In this document: one piece after another, positions 1 to 12,290 of the stretch | Position numbering within the stretch: position 1 is the stretch's first letter | How the letters are laid out: every line of letters begins with the position of its first letter | Assembly: GCF_963576615.1 (NCBI RefSeq) | Contig: NC_088709.1 | Coordinates: forward strand, 14,955,264 to 15,019,263 | Reading direction: 5' to 3' | DNA from: Watersipora subatra | Lineage: Eukaryota; Bryozoa; Gymnolaemata; Cheilostomatida; Watersiporidae | DNA length: 64,000 bases | Notes under the pieces: model-generated | Seen by the model: only the letters and a program-made list of their open reading frames with translations | Databases searched by the model: none | What the model was told of the DNA's origin: nothing | Position numbers and translations under genes: made by a program

Positions 1-3000
1 TTCCAAATAACATAGCTAAATGTTCCAACCATTCCAATGTCTACAATTATGGCTGGAGCAAAATATCTACAACATAAAACAAAGTTTATTGAACACGTAT
101 ATTATAATCAGATCATAGTTAGGCTGTGTCAAGGTTTAATGTTCCGCAGTGCTCTGTTTTGTTAATTGTGCAAGAAAAGCAAGATTTTCGAGCTTGTTGT
201 CTGAAAGCATTTATAAGTATATCTTTAAAATTCATTTCATGTGAGAGTTCTTTTATAGTTGGTGAACTGAAGAGACATTTGATTGTACTGAAAGTGTTAA
301 ATTTACTAAAAATGTCTGCATTTGACTGAATATGTATAGCTAAAGGTATAGAACAATGACAGATGCTAGGATTATGTCAGACTATTTTCTATGGTATTTT
401 GTCAATTAAGCAAAAGGGAAATAGGTTTTAAAAACATTATCGACTCACAGTAATATGCGAAAGATGTTGCCAGTGGTTGAGGAAGAGATCCAACAAAATG
501 CAGCCGATAGCTTATAGTCGTCTGTGAACAGGGGTACGCACGCGACTATGGCAGGTAGTATCCATCCCAAAACTGTGTAGAGTCTGAATAAATTAAGATC
601 ATAATCCAGTTAATATAAAGCTTGAGTAAGTATAATCACAGCTGCTAAATCATAGTTTTTTGTCAAACATGCAAGGTTTCTTTTACCACTTTCCAACGTC
701 AAAAATAAATCATGAAATCTTATTAAAAAAGGCCTTTAATAGGGAGTAAACTACACTTACTTTTCATGTTTTGAAGTGTTTTTCTCCTTGATCATGATAA
801 AGTAAACAAAGATGGTCAGATTGCAAATCCAGATCATTTCAGCAAAACCTGTTAAAGGAAAATGTATAAAAAATAACTTTTAAATATTTTTTTAGAACAT
901 ATATGCAAGTTTTGAAAATGCAAAAGCAAACTCCAAAATAATTTAAATTATCATATTTTTGATTGATATCTCACAGAAAAATTGAAGGAAGAATCCTTGA
1001 GCACGACAAGAAGGTGTCCCAGAATCTTCCGGTCTTCCAGAAAACTGTAATATATTTAGCAACTGTCAGTGAACCACTTCAACTGAAACTTTCTAAATAA
1101 AGAAATATCAACACTTATTACTCCGCTTGTCTATCTAAAATGGAATATATAGCAGGATGATACATGAGATATTCTGTTGACTGAATCATGTTGTCAGACT
1201 CACTTGCAGACTTAAAGAGACAGTGGTAGATTAGTAGACAATAATTGTATGCTGTTAGGAACAGCAATAACATTCACACTACATCTAGCTAGCTGTGATT
1301 AATTACATTTGTCAAACATAAAATCTCAATTTCATTTAAAAACATTTTTGGTGATGGCTTTTTAGAATATATTTATTTGTTATTATCATATATATATACT
1401 AGGTGATTGATCGGCGTTGGCCGGCTAATAAAAGTCTTTGCACAGAAAACTTATTTATAGTTAACATATAACAATAGTTACCATTCTAACTTTCAAACTT
1501 CATATCATGAGAAAAATGTTTTATGCAGTTTAAATAAATCAAGAGAAAAAATAAAACAACCGTGAAGGTTTTCAAACTTTGTCAAACAACTGTAACTTTC
1601 AAACTTCATATCATGAAAAAAATGTTTTGTGCAGCTCAAATAAATTAACAAACAAAATAAAACAACCATAAAAGTGTTTAAATGTAAATGTGAAATAATT
1701 AGCAAATAATAGCTAAATTAAGTCTGCTACCTTAGGCTAAATTAATTTTGCTACGATTGCAACAAAAGATGATTTGGTAATGATACAATTAATACAAACT
1801 GAAAAAAAAATAAAAATTTTGAATATGCTGAATTAAGAATATCAATTTGTGCATAGAAGTGTTTGTGTATAAAAAAGGTTACTGTTCTAGCAAAAGCTAT
1901 CCATCAAAACTTTGAATACGACGATACCGGTACTTCTTGATACTGGTACAAATGTAAAAATGAGATATAGGAGTGTCTCTGTCTGGTACTTTATCTGACC
2001 GAACGGTGAGAAAATGGAGAGGCTGTTCCTACTCAATATAATACAATATAATACAATATAATACAATATAATACAATATAATGCAATATAATACAATATA
2101 ACACAATATAATGTCAATAATATAATACAATATAATACAACTGTCCGCGTGAAAAGTGTTAATAATTTAGCGATTTAGCAATAGAACCTAACAAAAACCG
2201 GAAATAGACGTCCGCGACAATGTGAAAAAGTATTGTGTTTCATAGAGTTTCAATTATTATGTCATTTAGTGTATGAAATCGGGAAAAGGGTGTATAAAGT
2301 ATGTAGTAAGGGCTTTGAGTCGTAAAAGCCTTTGTGGTCTGGTGGTTAGACAATTGGATTGTAAACCTGCAGTTGCAATAACCAAGAGATCAAATCCAGT
2401 AGGATGTGAGATTTTAATTCAAGATTATAATGACTATAGGTGGACAGAAATCCAAACCGATGATGACAGATGACAAACTTGATAAATATATAAATAAGAT
2501 ATATAAATGTGAAAGTTTATTGACTGTCATCGACTGTCATTGACTGTCATCGTCATTACCTGTCTGTCCAGCTATAGTTATTAAAATCTTAAAATGAAAA
2601 GCTTCGTGCTGGATTTGAACTCACAAAGATTGCAGTAACCAGTTTCTAAATGCTGTCTAACCACAAGGCTATGCGGTTCTTTCAATTCTATCGCTCATAC
2701 CATATACTGTAAGCACTCCTACAATGTGTGTGCGTGTGTGCGCGCGTGTGTGTTTATTTTCATCAACAGAAACAATACAGAAAAATAAACTGCATATTAG
2801 TAAATATATCAGGTTAAATACAAATTAGTGAAAAAATGAAAAACTATAGCAAAATTCACTCAACCTGAGCACGAGATAATGATGATGGAGCCATAGGTGC
2901 ACTGTAGCCCAGCTAATGTCGCGCAAGCCCCAAAAACAGCCAACAGCAGCAGAACAAAGGCAGGCCTCAGCCCATCCCAGTCAAAGAGACAGGAGATAGC

Positions 3001-6000
3001 ATTTTACTTGTTTTTCAAAGTCAAATTTGTTTACAATTTTCTTCAATCTTTCAGGTAGGTTATTCCAATAATGGGTTGTTTGATATTGAATAGTTTTTTG
3101 CCCAGCACTAGATGTAAATAAGGGAATATGAAGATTTAGAAGAGAGTGACGAGTGCTATAAGAGTGTGGTGATCTCCCATTCCCAGATGAATGAAATACA
3201 GTATGACCCCTTAGCAGCAGCTTTAACGTATATAACTTATCTATTGGTAAAATATTAGTTTGAGTAAACAATTCTTTTGATATATAGTCAAAGGGTTTAT
3301 GACATATAATTCGCACTAGCTTTTTCTGAAAGACTTTAATTTTATTTAAAAATATGTCAGGTGAGTTGCCCCAAGATTCGAGGCAGTGAATCAGTTTAGA
3401 ATTCATTAAGGAGTTATATAATGTAATCATTATTTCTCGTGGGAAGTACTTTGATAACCTATAGAAAAGTCCAACCGCTGGACGAAGGTCCTTTAGTATG
3501 TTAGATATATGAGTAGACCAATTCAGATTATTATTCATTATCATGTGAAGAATTCATTCTAGAAACGTTTACTCTATAGTACATTTACAATATAAGAACA
3601 GTAAAATACATGTAAACTGCCTAATCCGTTCCAAGATCTTTCCAAACTCGCCCCTTTGGCCATGCAAAAAAAGAAAAACCTTACTTAACTATTTTAATTT
3701 GTAGACTGTACCGTAACTGCAGTATTATTGGTTTGCATTGGCAACTTTTCTCCTTAATATGATCAATATCCTGATTTTATAAACCGATGTTGCGGTAATT
3801 TTACAACAAGTTGATGGAACTGCACATTTTCGACGTTTATTCACAACGAATTGCCTATTTTTTTAAACAACAAAGTCTATTCTGCAAAGTAAAACTAATA
3901 ACAAATATTTTGTACGTATACAGTAAGGCAAAATAACAGAATCTTTTTACTATGAAAAACTGTTCTACACTACCTGTTTGTCGTCCATCTGTACCCAGGG
4001 GTCAAGGTTAGGATAAAATATAACTTTCGACAATACTCCAACTTGTGCCATTCAGTTTGGTAGACCGACGATGTAACACCTGCACCAATCGATCGTCTCT
4101 AAGTATTTATAAACAATTGCGCAGCTATCCTACTTTATGCTTCTTTGACGATCTATTCTGACAAACTAGAATGTCACAAAAGTTATATATAATAAATATA
4201 ATGCTATATGCATGTTCGCAAGTGTGGCGAGACAAACTAACTCGCCCAGTTTGACACTTTACGTTATTTGAAATTTTTTACGCAGTACGAAGAAAAAAAT
4301 TCACATAATTCTTTGACGTTATGATATCTGGAATTTACGTTATAGGAGCGTCTATCGTATACCCTTTTCCCAACTGCACATGCTAAATGGTGTACTAATT
4401 GATACATTGCTCCCTTGAGCCTTCCTCTATGAAACACAATGTTTTTTCATCCTGGCCACACTGGGGCGAATTTGTTTTTCGCCATACGATATCAACAAAA
4501 AATTTTCTCAGAATTAAAATTTGGCGATTGTTGTACTGATTACAATGAAATCGCTAAAATTTTAATATGCTATTCACCAAAATACCTCCCACAACGCCGA
4601 TAAGAAATATGAATTGCTCGCTATCTCAGTTCAGCGTTATTCATTATGGTAAAAATGGATTCGCAAACAGATAAGCGATAGAAATTTAGTTAAAAGTTTG
4701 AAATTTTGTAAAATATATACTAAAACTCCCTTCAAGTATGTGCTTAGTAAGTAAAATTCATTTAAGTTAGATATATATATAGTAATATATATATACCAGC
4801 ATATTTATTACTCTATTTGCGATAGCTTCTCAAATAGAAATGTTTTTCAAATTATGCTATACAACAATAATTAACCAAAAAAGAAAAAAGGCAACAGTGA
4901 GCTACTAAAATTGAACAAATGGTTTGACAAAGTGTTACAAATGCTTTTTTTGCTAAGAGAATGGTTATTATGTGGAAGATTGTTAAAACAGCTAGCAATG
5001 ATATTTTCAAAACAATTGTTAGTGGTTGTATGCAATTTGCTCATATCACGTAAGTTGAAATAAATTGAAAACCTGTAAATGTCATGTAGAAAATGAAGAC
5101 ACAAGCCATGAAAGATCTTTAAACTAGTAATTGAAGTAAAGTCAACATTTACCATAGGTAAAGTCATAAGATGCAAAGATTTGGAAGGATCATTCGTTGG
5201 ATTAAGATATGCTGCAATATGATGTAGATTTGCAATTAGTCGAAATGCTCTTTTTGCAACAAAAATAGCTCATTTGTGACATATCTTGGATCTAGATTAT
5301 AATAAATGTGTATACCATAGATAATATGGCAAAAGATAAATTGATAATAAAATACAATGGCAGATTTTGAGTTTATGTATGATCTGCACACTGAAGCAGA
5401 GTCAATGACTTATTGATCTTGTTACAAATAGTGTCAAGATGATTACTCCAAGAAAGTCGGTCAGTCAAAACAAATCCTAGCAAATCCTAGGCAATCTACA
5501 AGTGATAGATTGACTGTTAAACTTAAACCATAACTGTCACGTACAGCTTTCATCATTCTTTCTAAGCAAATTAGACATGCTGCTTCCGATTTTGTACTCA
5601 AAGTAAAGATTGGTCCACTAACTTTCAGCCATGAAGGCATTTTTACAGCGCTTCAATATAAGTGTCGAAAACAACACGATCGACACAACGAGCTTCGCCC
5701 ATAAATATGTGATGTATGCTAGTTTTTTAGGAACGGAAGTTGGGGATATTTAGTCTGATTTAGAATGATAGAGATGGGTGTCTTAAAACCCATTCTTATC
5801 TAATTTCAGCCTTCAAAATAATCTCGGTTTTTTATGAAATGTAGATAAGCTATTTAACATTGCTCGTAGCCTGTTACAGGATGTTTAATAGGCTGAACGC
5901 TGAGAAAAATGAGCTCAAAAAAGCGTGATAACAACGCTAGCTTGTGATAAAATCGCGTTTTTTGAGCTCATTTTTCTCGACCTTCAGCCTATTAAACACC

Positions 6001-9000
6001 CTGGTTTACAGTACCATAGGCGTATGCAAAGCTTTTTGGAATAAATCTGAGAAGATTATTTATATATATAAATAATCTTCTCAGACTTATTTTGTTTATA
6101 CTGTTAAAAATAGTACTGGAGCAATAAGAGACCCTGTGGAACACCAACATCTATTTCTTGCGTCAAATATTTTTTGTCATTCATGACAACCTTTTGTAAA
6201 AATACGCTTGAAGTATTTGCAAGGAATTACTTTTAAAACCAGCAAATTTTAGCTTATGAAATGATATTTTGTGATTGGCACAGTCAAAAGCTTTGCTAAA
6301 ATTCCAAAGCATTAAGGAAATCTTTTTATCTCTTGTTTTAATGTCTATACGGTCTGAGATTAGTTTATGAACAGCATCAGGGCATGAGTGACTGTTTTTG
6401 AAACCACACTGATAAGGATGTAAAATATCATTTTTGGGCAAATAAGAGTAGATGTGGATATTTAGGTACTTTCAAAACTATGAAATAGGGAGTGGTGAGA
6501 TAGGGCTGAAATTTGATGGGTCTTATTATCTCTTCCTTTGAACTAAAGAGTAACCCATCCATGCTTCCATGTTGAAGGAAAACAGCTATCAATCAATGTT
6601 CTGTTAAACGCATCAGCAATAATAGGTACAATGAATGAAAGAGTTGCTTTTAACATTTTCACAGAAATATTGCCTAAGCCTGTTGCTTTTAAATTGGGTA
6701 TGTTACTGATGCATTTTACCATATCACGAGAAATAAGTTTTAAAAACTCTTTAAATGTGCTTTTCAAATCAGTGTTTTGACAAGACAAATAAGAATTAGC
6801 TGACAGTAAAACTTAGCTTGAAAGTTTACTTGCATCAGACACAAAATGCAAGTTTCATTCTGAAGCTGCCAAACAAGTGCCACAGTTTTGAGGTTTTTTA
6901 TCTTTCACATTCAAAGTTTGCCAAGGTTCACGCGCATCCCCAAGCCTTGACTGTTTGAAAATTTTGTCAATACAATATGTTTCTTTTTCCTTTTAATAAA
7001 ACTAGTGGCAAAATGTTTTTGTAAGCAGTCCAGTTTTTCAGTTTTTCAGCTTTTTCTCCACTTTATCTTTTGCTGTACCTCTCTGTCAAACCAGATAGGT
7101 AAAAATTCTGATTGACTTTTCTAGTTTAAGAGGTGCCAACTTATTGACAGCTAAAGAAAACTTTTGAATAAATAGACTAATCTTGTCATTAGTGTTATTT
7201 TCAATCAGAATATCATTCCATCTGATGGAGGAAAACTCATTTGAAATATTGTCAGGTACAAATCTGGAGTAATACCAATAGATGAGTTTCCGGAGAAATG
7301 AGTTATGTGTGCCACCAATATTTCTTAGAACAAATAACAAATTATGATCACTCATAGACAATTTAAGTAGCCTACTTCAAAAGATTTAGCGTGATAGGAG
7401 AAATTATTGTACACATGATCAAATAATGTTGAAACGTTTGCAGGTACTTTTGTTGGTTCACCAATCAGATGTTTTAAAAACGAAGAATTACATATTTTGC
7501 TTTCCAACTAGAGCTCTCTTTTTTGTTCAACAAGTTGACATTGAAATCACTCAATATCAAATTTTTTTTAGTGTTGCTGTGACACTCTTTCAGTAAGTCT
7601 AAAAAAAATTCTATTAATCTACTCTTGAATTTAAAAGCCTATAAACAAAAGACACTATTTAAGGTCGCGAAAAGACTGGAATGACTTTAATGGAAAGGCT
7701 TTCAGCATCTATTTCATTAATTGCAAATTCTAAACACTTGAAATTAATGAAGCGGTGAATATAGCATAACAAGCCACTATCCTGGGTATAGTTCCTATCA
7801 TTTCTTATGATATCGTAATCGGAAATTTTAAAGTAATCATCACCATGTCAGCTTCAAAAAATGTCTCAAAAAATAAATACCGGTAACTTTAAATTTATAC
7901 TTGAAAACCAAATACTTAACTTGATTCATTTCAGAAAATAATCCTCTAATATTCAAACGGGCAATGGAAAATCCTTTAGAGAGGGTATACTGATGGTATA
8001 CTTATGCCATGTGAGATGGCATTTTGGTAAAATAGGGATGAAGAAAGCTTAACCTTCAAGGACCTCAATATTTTACCATCTTTGAACAATCTTTAGATAA
8101 AGGCATTAGGGTCAATATCTTTGATACCTTGATTAATTTTATTGTCATCTACATCGAGTGGCACACTCTTAGCAATAACAACATTTTTTAAGAGAATCCG
8201 GATCAATGAACAGTCTGCATGACAACATCAAACATCAAACATCAAACGGATCAGATTTCCAGCAATGCGTAACTCCTTTAGCGATGTTTAGTGATTGGGA
8301 CTAAATCATAATCCTAGGATTGTCTGACTTGAAGTTGTAACTAGTTACGGGTTCAATGATCGTTGGCCCGCACTGACTGTTAATAGCTTTCCGTACCGTG
8401 TCTTGGTTAAATTATCTATGTAAAGAAAAGTTTGGTAGAATTGAAACCCCAATGTTGTTGTTTCCAACAAAAGCACTTTGCTGTTGTTTACGTTGAACTG
8501 ATTGTTTGACAGCTGTGACTTGAACCTGTTGATCAACATCCATTATGGTAATATTTGAAGTTGAAACCATATTTAGCTTGTTGCATGATTTACTTTTTGG
8601 GTTTAAACACATTGTGGCATTTGTTGATAGTTTCCAGGGTGTTTGACCTTAGACATTTCTAAGGTCAAACACCCCGGAAACACTGAAGATTCATTTTTGT
8701 TGTTTCAGTATAAGAACTTTCAAGTTCCTTGAGCTCATCAGGCAATGATTTTTGCATAACTAGTAGTTTGTTATCAAACTGGTTTGATGACCATAATGAA
8801 CAGTTGATGAACTCAGCCTTAAGATTCTTTGTGGAAGTAGATGTTGATTGTAACTTGTCAATTTTTGCTTCCAACTCAACAACTCTGTAGATTAGGAATT
8901 CTACTGTAGTAGTCAATTTCAAGCAGCTCTTATATGTTTTTGTGGCCTTTTTCAAAGTAGTGTATGAAGCACTTGTTGAGGCTTCATGATTAATTGTAGA

Positions 9001-11929
9001 CAGACACAGGTGGGGGGCGCTGATTGAATACATGATGAAGAATTGGATGAAGACAACTTTGAAAGTTCACCAATGAACTTTGTTTTTTTGCTCATTAAGA
9101 GCTTCTCTTGATCGTATGTAAAGGTGGTTAATATCTGTTCATAGTGGGAAAAGATGTCAAGATTTGTAAGCTTGTTCACAAGTATTTTACTCGTAGTGTT
9201 GTAAAACTTCAGATTATACAATGTTGGAATATTGGAGTGAACAACGAGACCAGAATGGTCTATATTCTTCTTGATCGACTCCACTTTATAGTGGAATGAT
9301 AAGTAAATCATAAAACCAAGCTCAACCTCATGAATGGCAGCAGTGCAACATATTATTCTTTATGGGTTTTCAAGCTTACCCAGAATTTTGTAGGTAGTTT
9401 TAGTCCTTTTGGTGTGATCTATTTTTTGTGCAAACATATGATCCTAGACAAGACATATGAAAGCCGACTGGATTTTATTATTTTACTTGTTTCTTCTTCA
9501 GAAGTCTGACTGTCTAATTCATCTATCTGCCCTTTTTTATTAGTATCAAAACATGATTTTTCCCTCCCTTTTGATTTATCAGTCATTGCTTTACTGAATG
9601 TTTTCAAACTTTAAAAGAACAGCGGAGAGAGCACAAATTATACAGCCTGTTGTGACATTGCGCCCAAAGCAACTCTCGCAATACTATATACAGATCATAC
9701 ATAGTGCTGCACGATATCTTTGCATGTACATTCGATTATTTGGTCTCAAAATATATCGAATATCAAAAAATATCAAACATTGGAGTTGTCTTCTTTCGAT
9801 AAATATAGTGTTAGGCTTTAACATGAACAATATGAGAGGATATTGGTTAATATCGGTTGAAAAACAGGAGTTGTCACCTCGTTACAATAAAGAAAATAGA
9901 CAACTCAATGTTTGCAAAATAAAATCAGCCGATATTTCGATAAAATATCGGCTTCGATATTCAAATCGACTTGAAAACTGACCAAATATAAAATCATCCA
10001 CTGAAATATATCATCATATCGAATTATATCGTGTTATCGTGCAGCACTAATCATACACAATACTACATTTTTACATCGCTTTTCGAATTTAGTCATATCA
10101 AATCAGGCATCATCTAAGTTGATCGATTTAATTTAATATTAATAGATTTATAAACATGTTTGACAATGTGACTAAACAAAGAGAAGAAGTATAACTCTTT
10201 AGAAACTGATGCATCATCACCAATAACCTTTTTAAGCAAGAAACAATCTTCGAACTGTACTTTAGGGATGAGCAGTTTATGGCATTACAGTTTTTAGATA
10301 CTTACAGATAGAAATGTTATTGTGTATCCAAAAGTTGCCAGAAGGAGGTTGCATAGTATCCGCTAAAATAATAAATGCTAGGGCATAGAACTTTAGAAAG
10401 ATTACGAAGTTATTTATGCATGTGGTTGTAATAAACTTTATTGATTTGGAACCTTAGCTTTCAACCACAACACCAGCATGAAATCTTAAAACTAATGCAA
10501 GTACATGTAATCAATACAAAAGTCCAAAGCTAGTCAAATGAATAGCAACATTGCCAAGTTTCCACTGTACAATTAGAAGCAAATAAAAAACAAGAACATA
10601 CAGATTAAAATATAGTATAAAAATTCATAACTAGTAACTTTTGCTTCCTAGTAAATATTGACGAATAACTTTGAAACTTTCTGTAACAATAATTCTTTCA
10701 GTAATAGTCTATATATATGAACTTAAGTGTTTGTCTGGCGTTTGTCTGTCATCTGTCGTATGTCTAGTTATAGCAATAAAATATGCACAAACCAAAAATG
10801 CTTTGTACTGAAGTTGAACTCAGAAACACCAGTTTTGCAAAGATGCGCACTAACCATAGCACCACACGACAACCTTACCATACTATAGAATAATTGTGAA
10901 CATACTTATTACACCTGCCATTTTTATGGGCGCAAAAGTAAAATACGTGCCCAGACTTTCCCAAAGGCTTGCACTTGCAAAAATATTATTGATTACCACT
11001 AGCATGCTTAAAGACCATGATTGCCTGAGAGATCATGATGCGTAACGATTATAAGAACGACTATTCCCAACCGTGGCAAAGTGGCTTCCAATCTGAGCAT
11101 CTGCCAAATGTATGGAGCCGGTTCCAGTAAAATGCCATTTTTTAATGCTTACTTCAGATGAATGGATGCGGCTCTTATTATAGTGAAGATTTAGCCTAGA
11201 CTAGCTTTTGTTACTAGCTTAAGATACTCAAACTCATCGGGTAAAAAAACTTAGCCAATCGCAACTACATTACCCACCATCATTTATAAGCTGTTTTAAA
11301 TCTTGAACGAATGTGTAGCTTATATCCGTGCAATGCCGGGCATTCACCTCATAATAAAATAATGATATGTTACAGTTGTACATCGAAATAAAGATATGTC
11401 ATCATTTTAAACTTATATAAATTATAACTGTTGATATAAACTAAATCATATATATAAACAAACATCTATTTATTAATTTTTAATATGACTTCCTTCCATA
11501 ATAAATTAAAGTGTCAACCCCGTAACTTACTTCATGGGATAGCTGAAACCTCCTGAGCAGTAAAATGCAGGAGAAAGCCATCAGAAGAACCACAACAGAT
11601 AATGAGCTCAACCCATATTTGACTTTCCGAGCGATTTCCTGTAAAAAATTGTGTTATCTATGGGCTTATAAAAACATGATTACCAATAATAACAATGTCA
11701 AGGAGAAAATTTTACAAAATACAGCAACATTGTAAAATCAGATAACAACAATCATTTACCAAAAGACTTTAACGTGTAACAACTGTAATCAGGGTAAACC
11801 TAAAATGATAAACTAAATAACTGTCATGCAATATAATAGCCATGAGAATGAGTGCTATAGCATATATACTACGCATTCTCCTACTTGAAGATCACAATCC
11901 AATAGTTCCACTTCATTTGTTGTATTCAT
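1..11929 (-). CDS. Seven-transmembrane receptor, GPR157/cAMP-receptor-like (5' part, runs off left edge)
   Basis: Six minus-strand coding exons join with matching phases: 11885-11929, 11531-11638, 10306-10362, 975-1044, 761-848, 449-583, and a seventh piece 1-66 cut by the window edge. The start is MNTTNEVELLDC, a short N-terminus with an N-glycosylation site and no signal peptide. TM1 contains LSVVVLLMAFSCILLL, TM2 contains ILCNLLLATFGYTITFL, ECL1/TM3 has SCRAQGFFLQFF then FAEMIWICNLTIFVYF, TM4 is LGWILPAIVACVPLF, ECL2 has AAFCWI, and TM5 starts YFAPAIIVDIG. The two cysteines (SCRAQ and AFCWI) match the usual TM3-ECL2 disulfide. The GWxLP and FCWI motifs resemble GPR157 and Dictyostelium cAMP-receptor-like GPCRs; a secretin-family assignment is a weaker alternative. 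It is predicted to be a plasma-membrane receptor; the ligand cannot be inferred. TM6, TM7 and the tail lie outside the window. An acceptor (TTTTTAG near 11945) suggests a further 5' UTR exon. Confidence 0.8.
1491..1670. repeat. Two-copy direct repeat
   Basis: The segment beginning ctttcaaacttcatatcatg near 1491 recurs near 1591 over about 75-80 bp with small differences, including the shared aaaatgtttt and aataaaacaacc blocks. It is a local tandem duplication in intron sequence. No coding function is seen. Confidence 0.7.
2034..2148. repeat. 10-bp microsatellite-like repeat
   Basis: About ten tandem copies of aatataatac, with minor variants after 2085. It is an AT-rich simple repeat inside the receptor intron. 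Confidence 0.9.
2505..2700 (+). mobile_element. 5' fragment of a Helitron-family element carrying a tRNA-like segment
   Basis: This segment is arranged head-to-head with the preceding minus-strand Helitron. It carries the family's 5' block (tgtctgtccagctatagtta) followed by a segment whose reverse complement resembles a tRNA-like promoter region (TTGTGGTTAGACAGCA and a degenerate B box). No 3' hairpin or CTAG end was found, so it is truncated. Confidence 0.4.
2981..3544 (-). mobile_element. LINE reverse-transcriptase C-terminal fragment
   Basis: An uninterrupted 187-codon frame shows the thumb and C-terminal part of a non-LTR retrotransposon reverse transcriptase. Recognisable blocks are LNWSTHISNILKDL, ITLYNSLMNSKLIHCLESWG, KVFQKKLVRIICHKP and HYWNNLPERLKK. 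The palm with the catalytic aspartates is absent, so this is a 5'-truncated insertion and inactive. A CR1/Jockey-like clade is inferred. It sits in the receptor intron on the gene's own strand. Confidence 0.75.
3590..3700 (-). repeat. Interspersed repeat shared with 52175-52300
   Basis: The reverse complement of this stretch (ATGGCCAAAGGGG, AGTTTGGAAAGATCTTG, TTTACATGTATTTTACTGTT) matches 52190-52270 on the plus strand with few differences. It is a dispersed repeat of unknown class. Confidence 0.6.
3701..4870. other. Intron sequence, no gene recognised
   Basis: AT-rich intron of the receptor gene. A weak pair of inverted motifs (caagtgtggcgag near 4214, ggccacactggg near 4455) could be the ends of a small DNA transposon, but no clear target duplication was found. 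No open frame with recognisable protein content. Confidence 0.4.
5877..6003. mobile_element. Fold-back MITE in the LINE remnant
   Basis: Two arms of about 45 bp form an inverted repeat starting CAGGATGTTTAATAGGCTGA on the left and CAGGGTGTTTAATAGGCTGA on the right (reverse complement). Both run through GAGAAAAATGAGCTCAAAAA. The loop is about 30 bp. No exact target duplication was seen. It interrupts LINE coding sequence. Confidence 0.65.
6040..6091. repeat. Near-perfect palindrome
   Basis: Arms of about 25 bp (TCTGAGAAGATTATTTATA and its complement) meet at a TATA centre with one mismatch. It adjoins the fold-back element and would form a strong hairpin. Confidence 0.85.
8630..8681. repeat. 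Near-perfect hairpin
   Basis: The arm 8630-8653 (GTTTCCAGGGTGTTTGACCT...) is repeated inverted at 8658-8681 with one mismatch and a 4-nt loop. It lies inside LINE ORF1-like sequence. Confidence 0.85.
9702..10049. mobile_element. hAT-type MITE with 8-bp target duplication
   Basis: The element begins TAGTGCTGCACGATA and ends with its complement (TATCGTGCAGCACTA). It is flanked on both sides by the exact 8-bp duplication ATCATACA (9694-9701 and 10050-10057). The interior is AT-rich with further inverted segments around CGATAT motifs and has no transposase. The TIR and 8-bp duplication place it in the hAT superfamily. Confidence 0.9.
10713..11351 (+). mobile_element. Degenerate Helitron-family element
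   Basis: The 3' end has the family hairpin (CCGTGCAATGCCGGGCATTC) followed by ACCTCA in place of ACCTAG. The 5' half has the family's gtctgtcatctgtcgtatg / agttatagcaataaaat block. It lies in the receptor intron between the TM1 and TM2 exons. The 5' boundary is uncertain. Confidence 0.5.
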
Positions 11930-12117
11930 GATGCTTTTCTACTAAAAATAAAAAGAATGTATAATATTAAGTACTATGCAATGTGCAATATGTACATGTC
12001 TTCCATGCTTAATAATTGCTTTTTCCACACTTTGAGAAAAGCTGTGAAACTTTTGTTTCTATCTTTAAAACTGTGGCATACCATATATGGCCATTTTATA
12101 GAATTCAAACTCATAAG

Positions 12118-12290
12118 AAATGCCTGTTAGTAATTATTGATGCATAAGTAATGCATATTAGTAATTATTAATGCATAAGTAATGCTTGTTAGTAATTATT
12201 AATGTATAAGTAATGCCTATTAGTAATTATTAATGCATAAGTAATGCCTATTAGTAGTTATTAATGCATAAGTAATGCTTATTACCATAG
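12118..12290. repeat. 31-bp minisatellite, about 5 copies
   Basis: The unit contains taatgcataagtaatgc followed by tattagtaattat. It lies about 190 bp upstream of the receptor start codon. The TAAT and ATGCATAA content could bind homeodomain or POU factors, but this is speculative. Confidence 0.85.

Larger units (their letters stand above)
1399..2482 (-). mobile_element. Non-autonomous Helitron
   Basis: On the minus strand the 3' end shows a GC-rich hairpin (GCCGGCCAACGCCG) followed about 10 nt later by CTAG next to T, the Helitron 3' signature. The 5' end begins TCAAGTTTGTCATC in a TA-rich target and has the same internal order as copies at 14.5, 30.1 and 31.3 kb. It has no Rep/helicase gene. 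The 5' boundary is approximate. It lies in the large receptor intron. Confidence 0.55.
4871..9311 (-). mobile_element. Decayed LINE (ORF1, endonuclease and reverse-transcriptase remnants)
   Basis: Minus-strand fragments occur in the expected order over about 4.4 kb. A coiled-coil ORF1-like part (8665-9311) has VELEAKIDKLQ. An endonuclease tail (7086-7361) has SDHNLLFVLR. The start of the reverse transcriptase (6543-6788) has KATGLGNISVKMLK. The palm (6181-6441) has QCGFKNSHSCPDA and FSKAFDCANHK. The C-terminal region runs to 4871 (FLLQKRAFRLIANL, FNNLPHNN). Many stops and frameshifts separate them, and a fold-back element plus a palindrome lie inside at 5877-6091. It is inactive. A CR1/Jockey-type non-LTR element is the likely class; whether ORF1 belongs to the same insertion is inferred from order alone. 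Confidence 0.75.

Noticed and set aside
4200-4470. Small DNA transposon bounded by agtgtggc / gccacact
   Set aside because: The inverted motifs are short and no target duplication was found.
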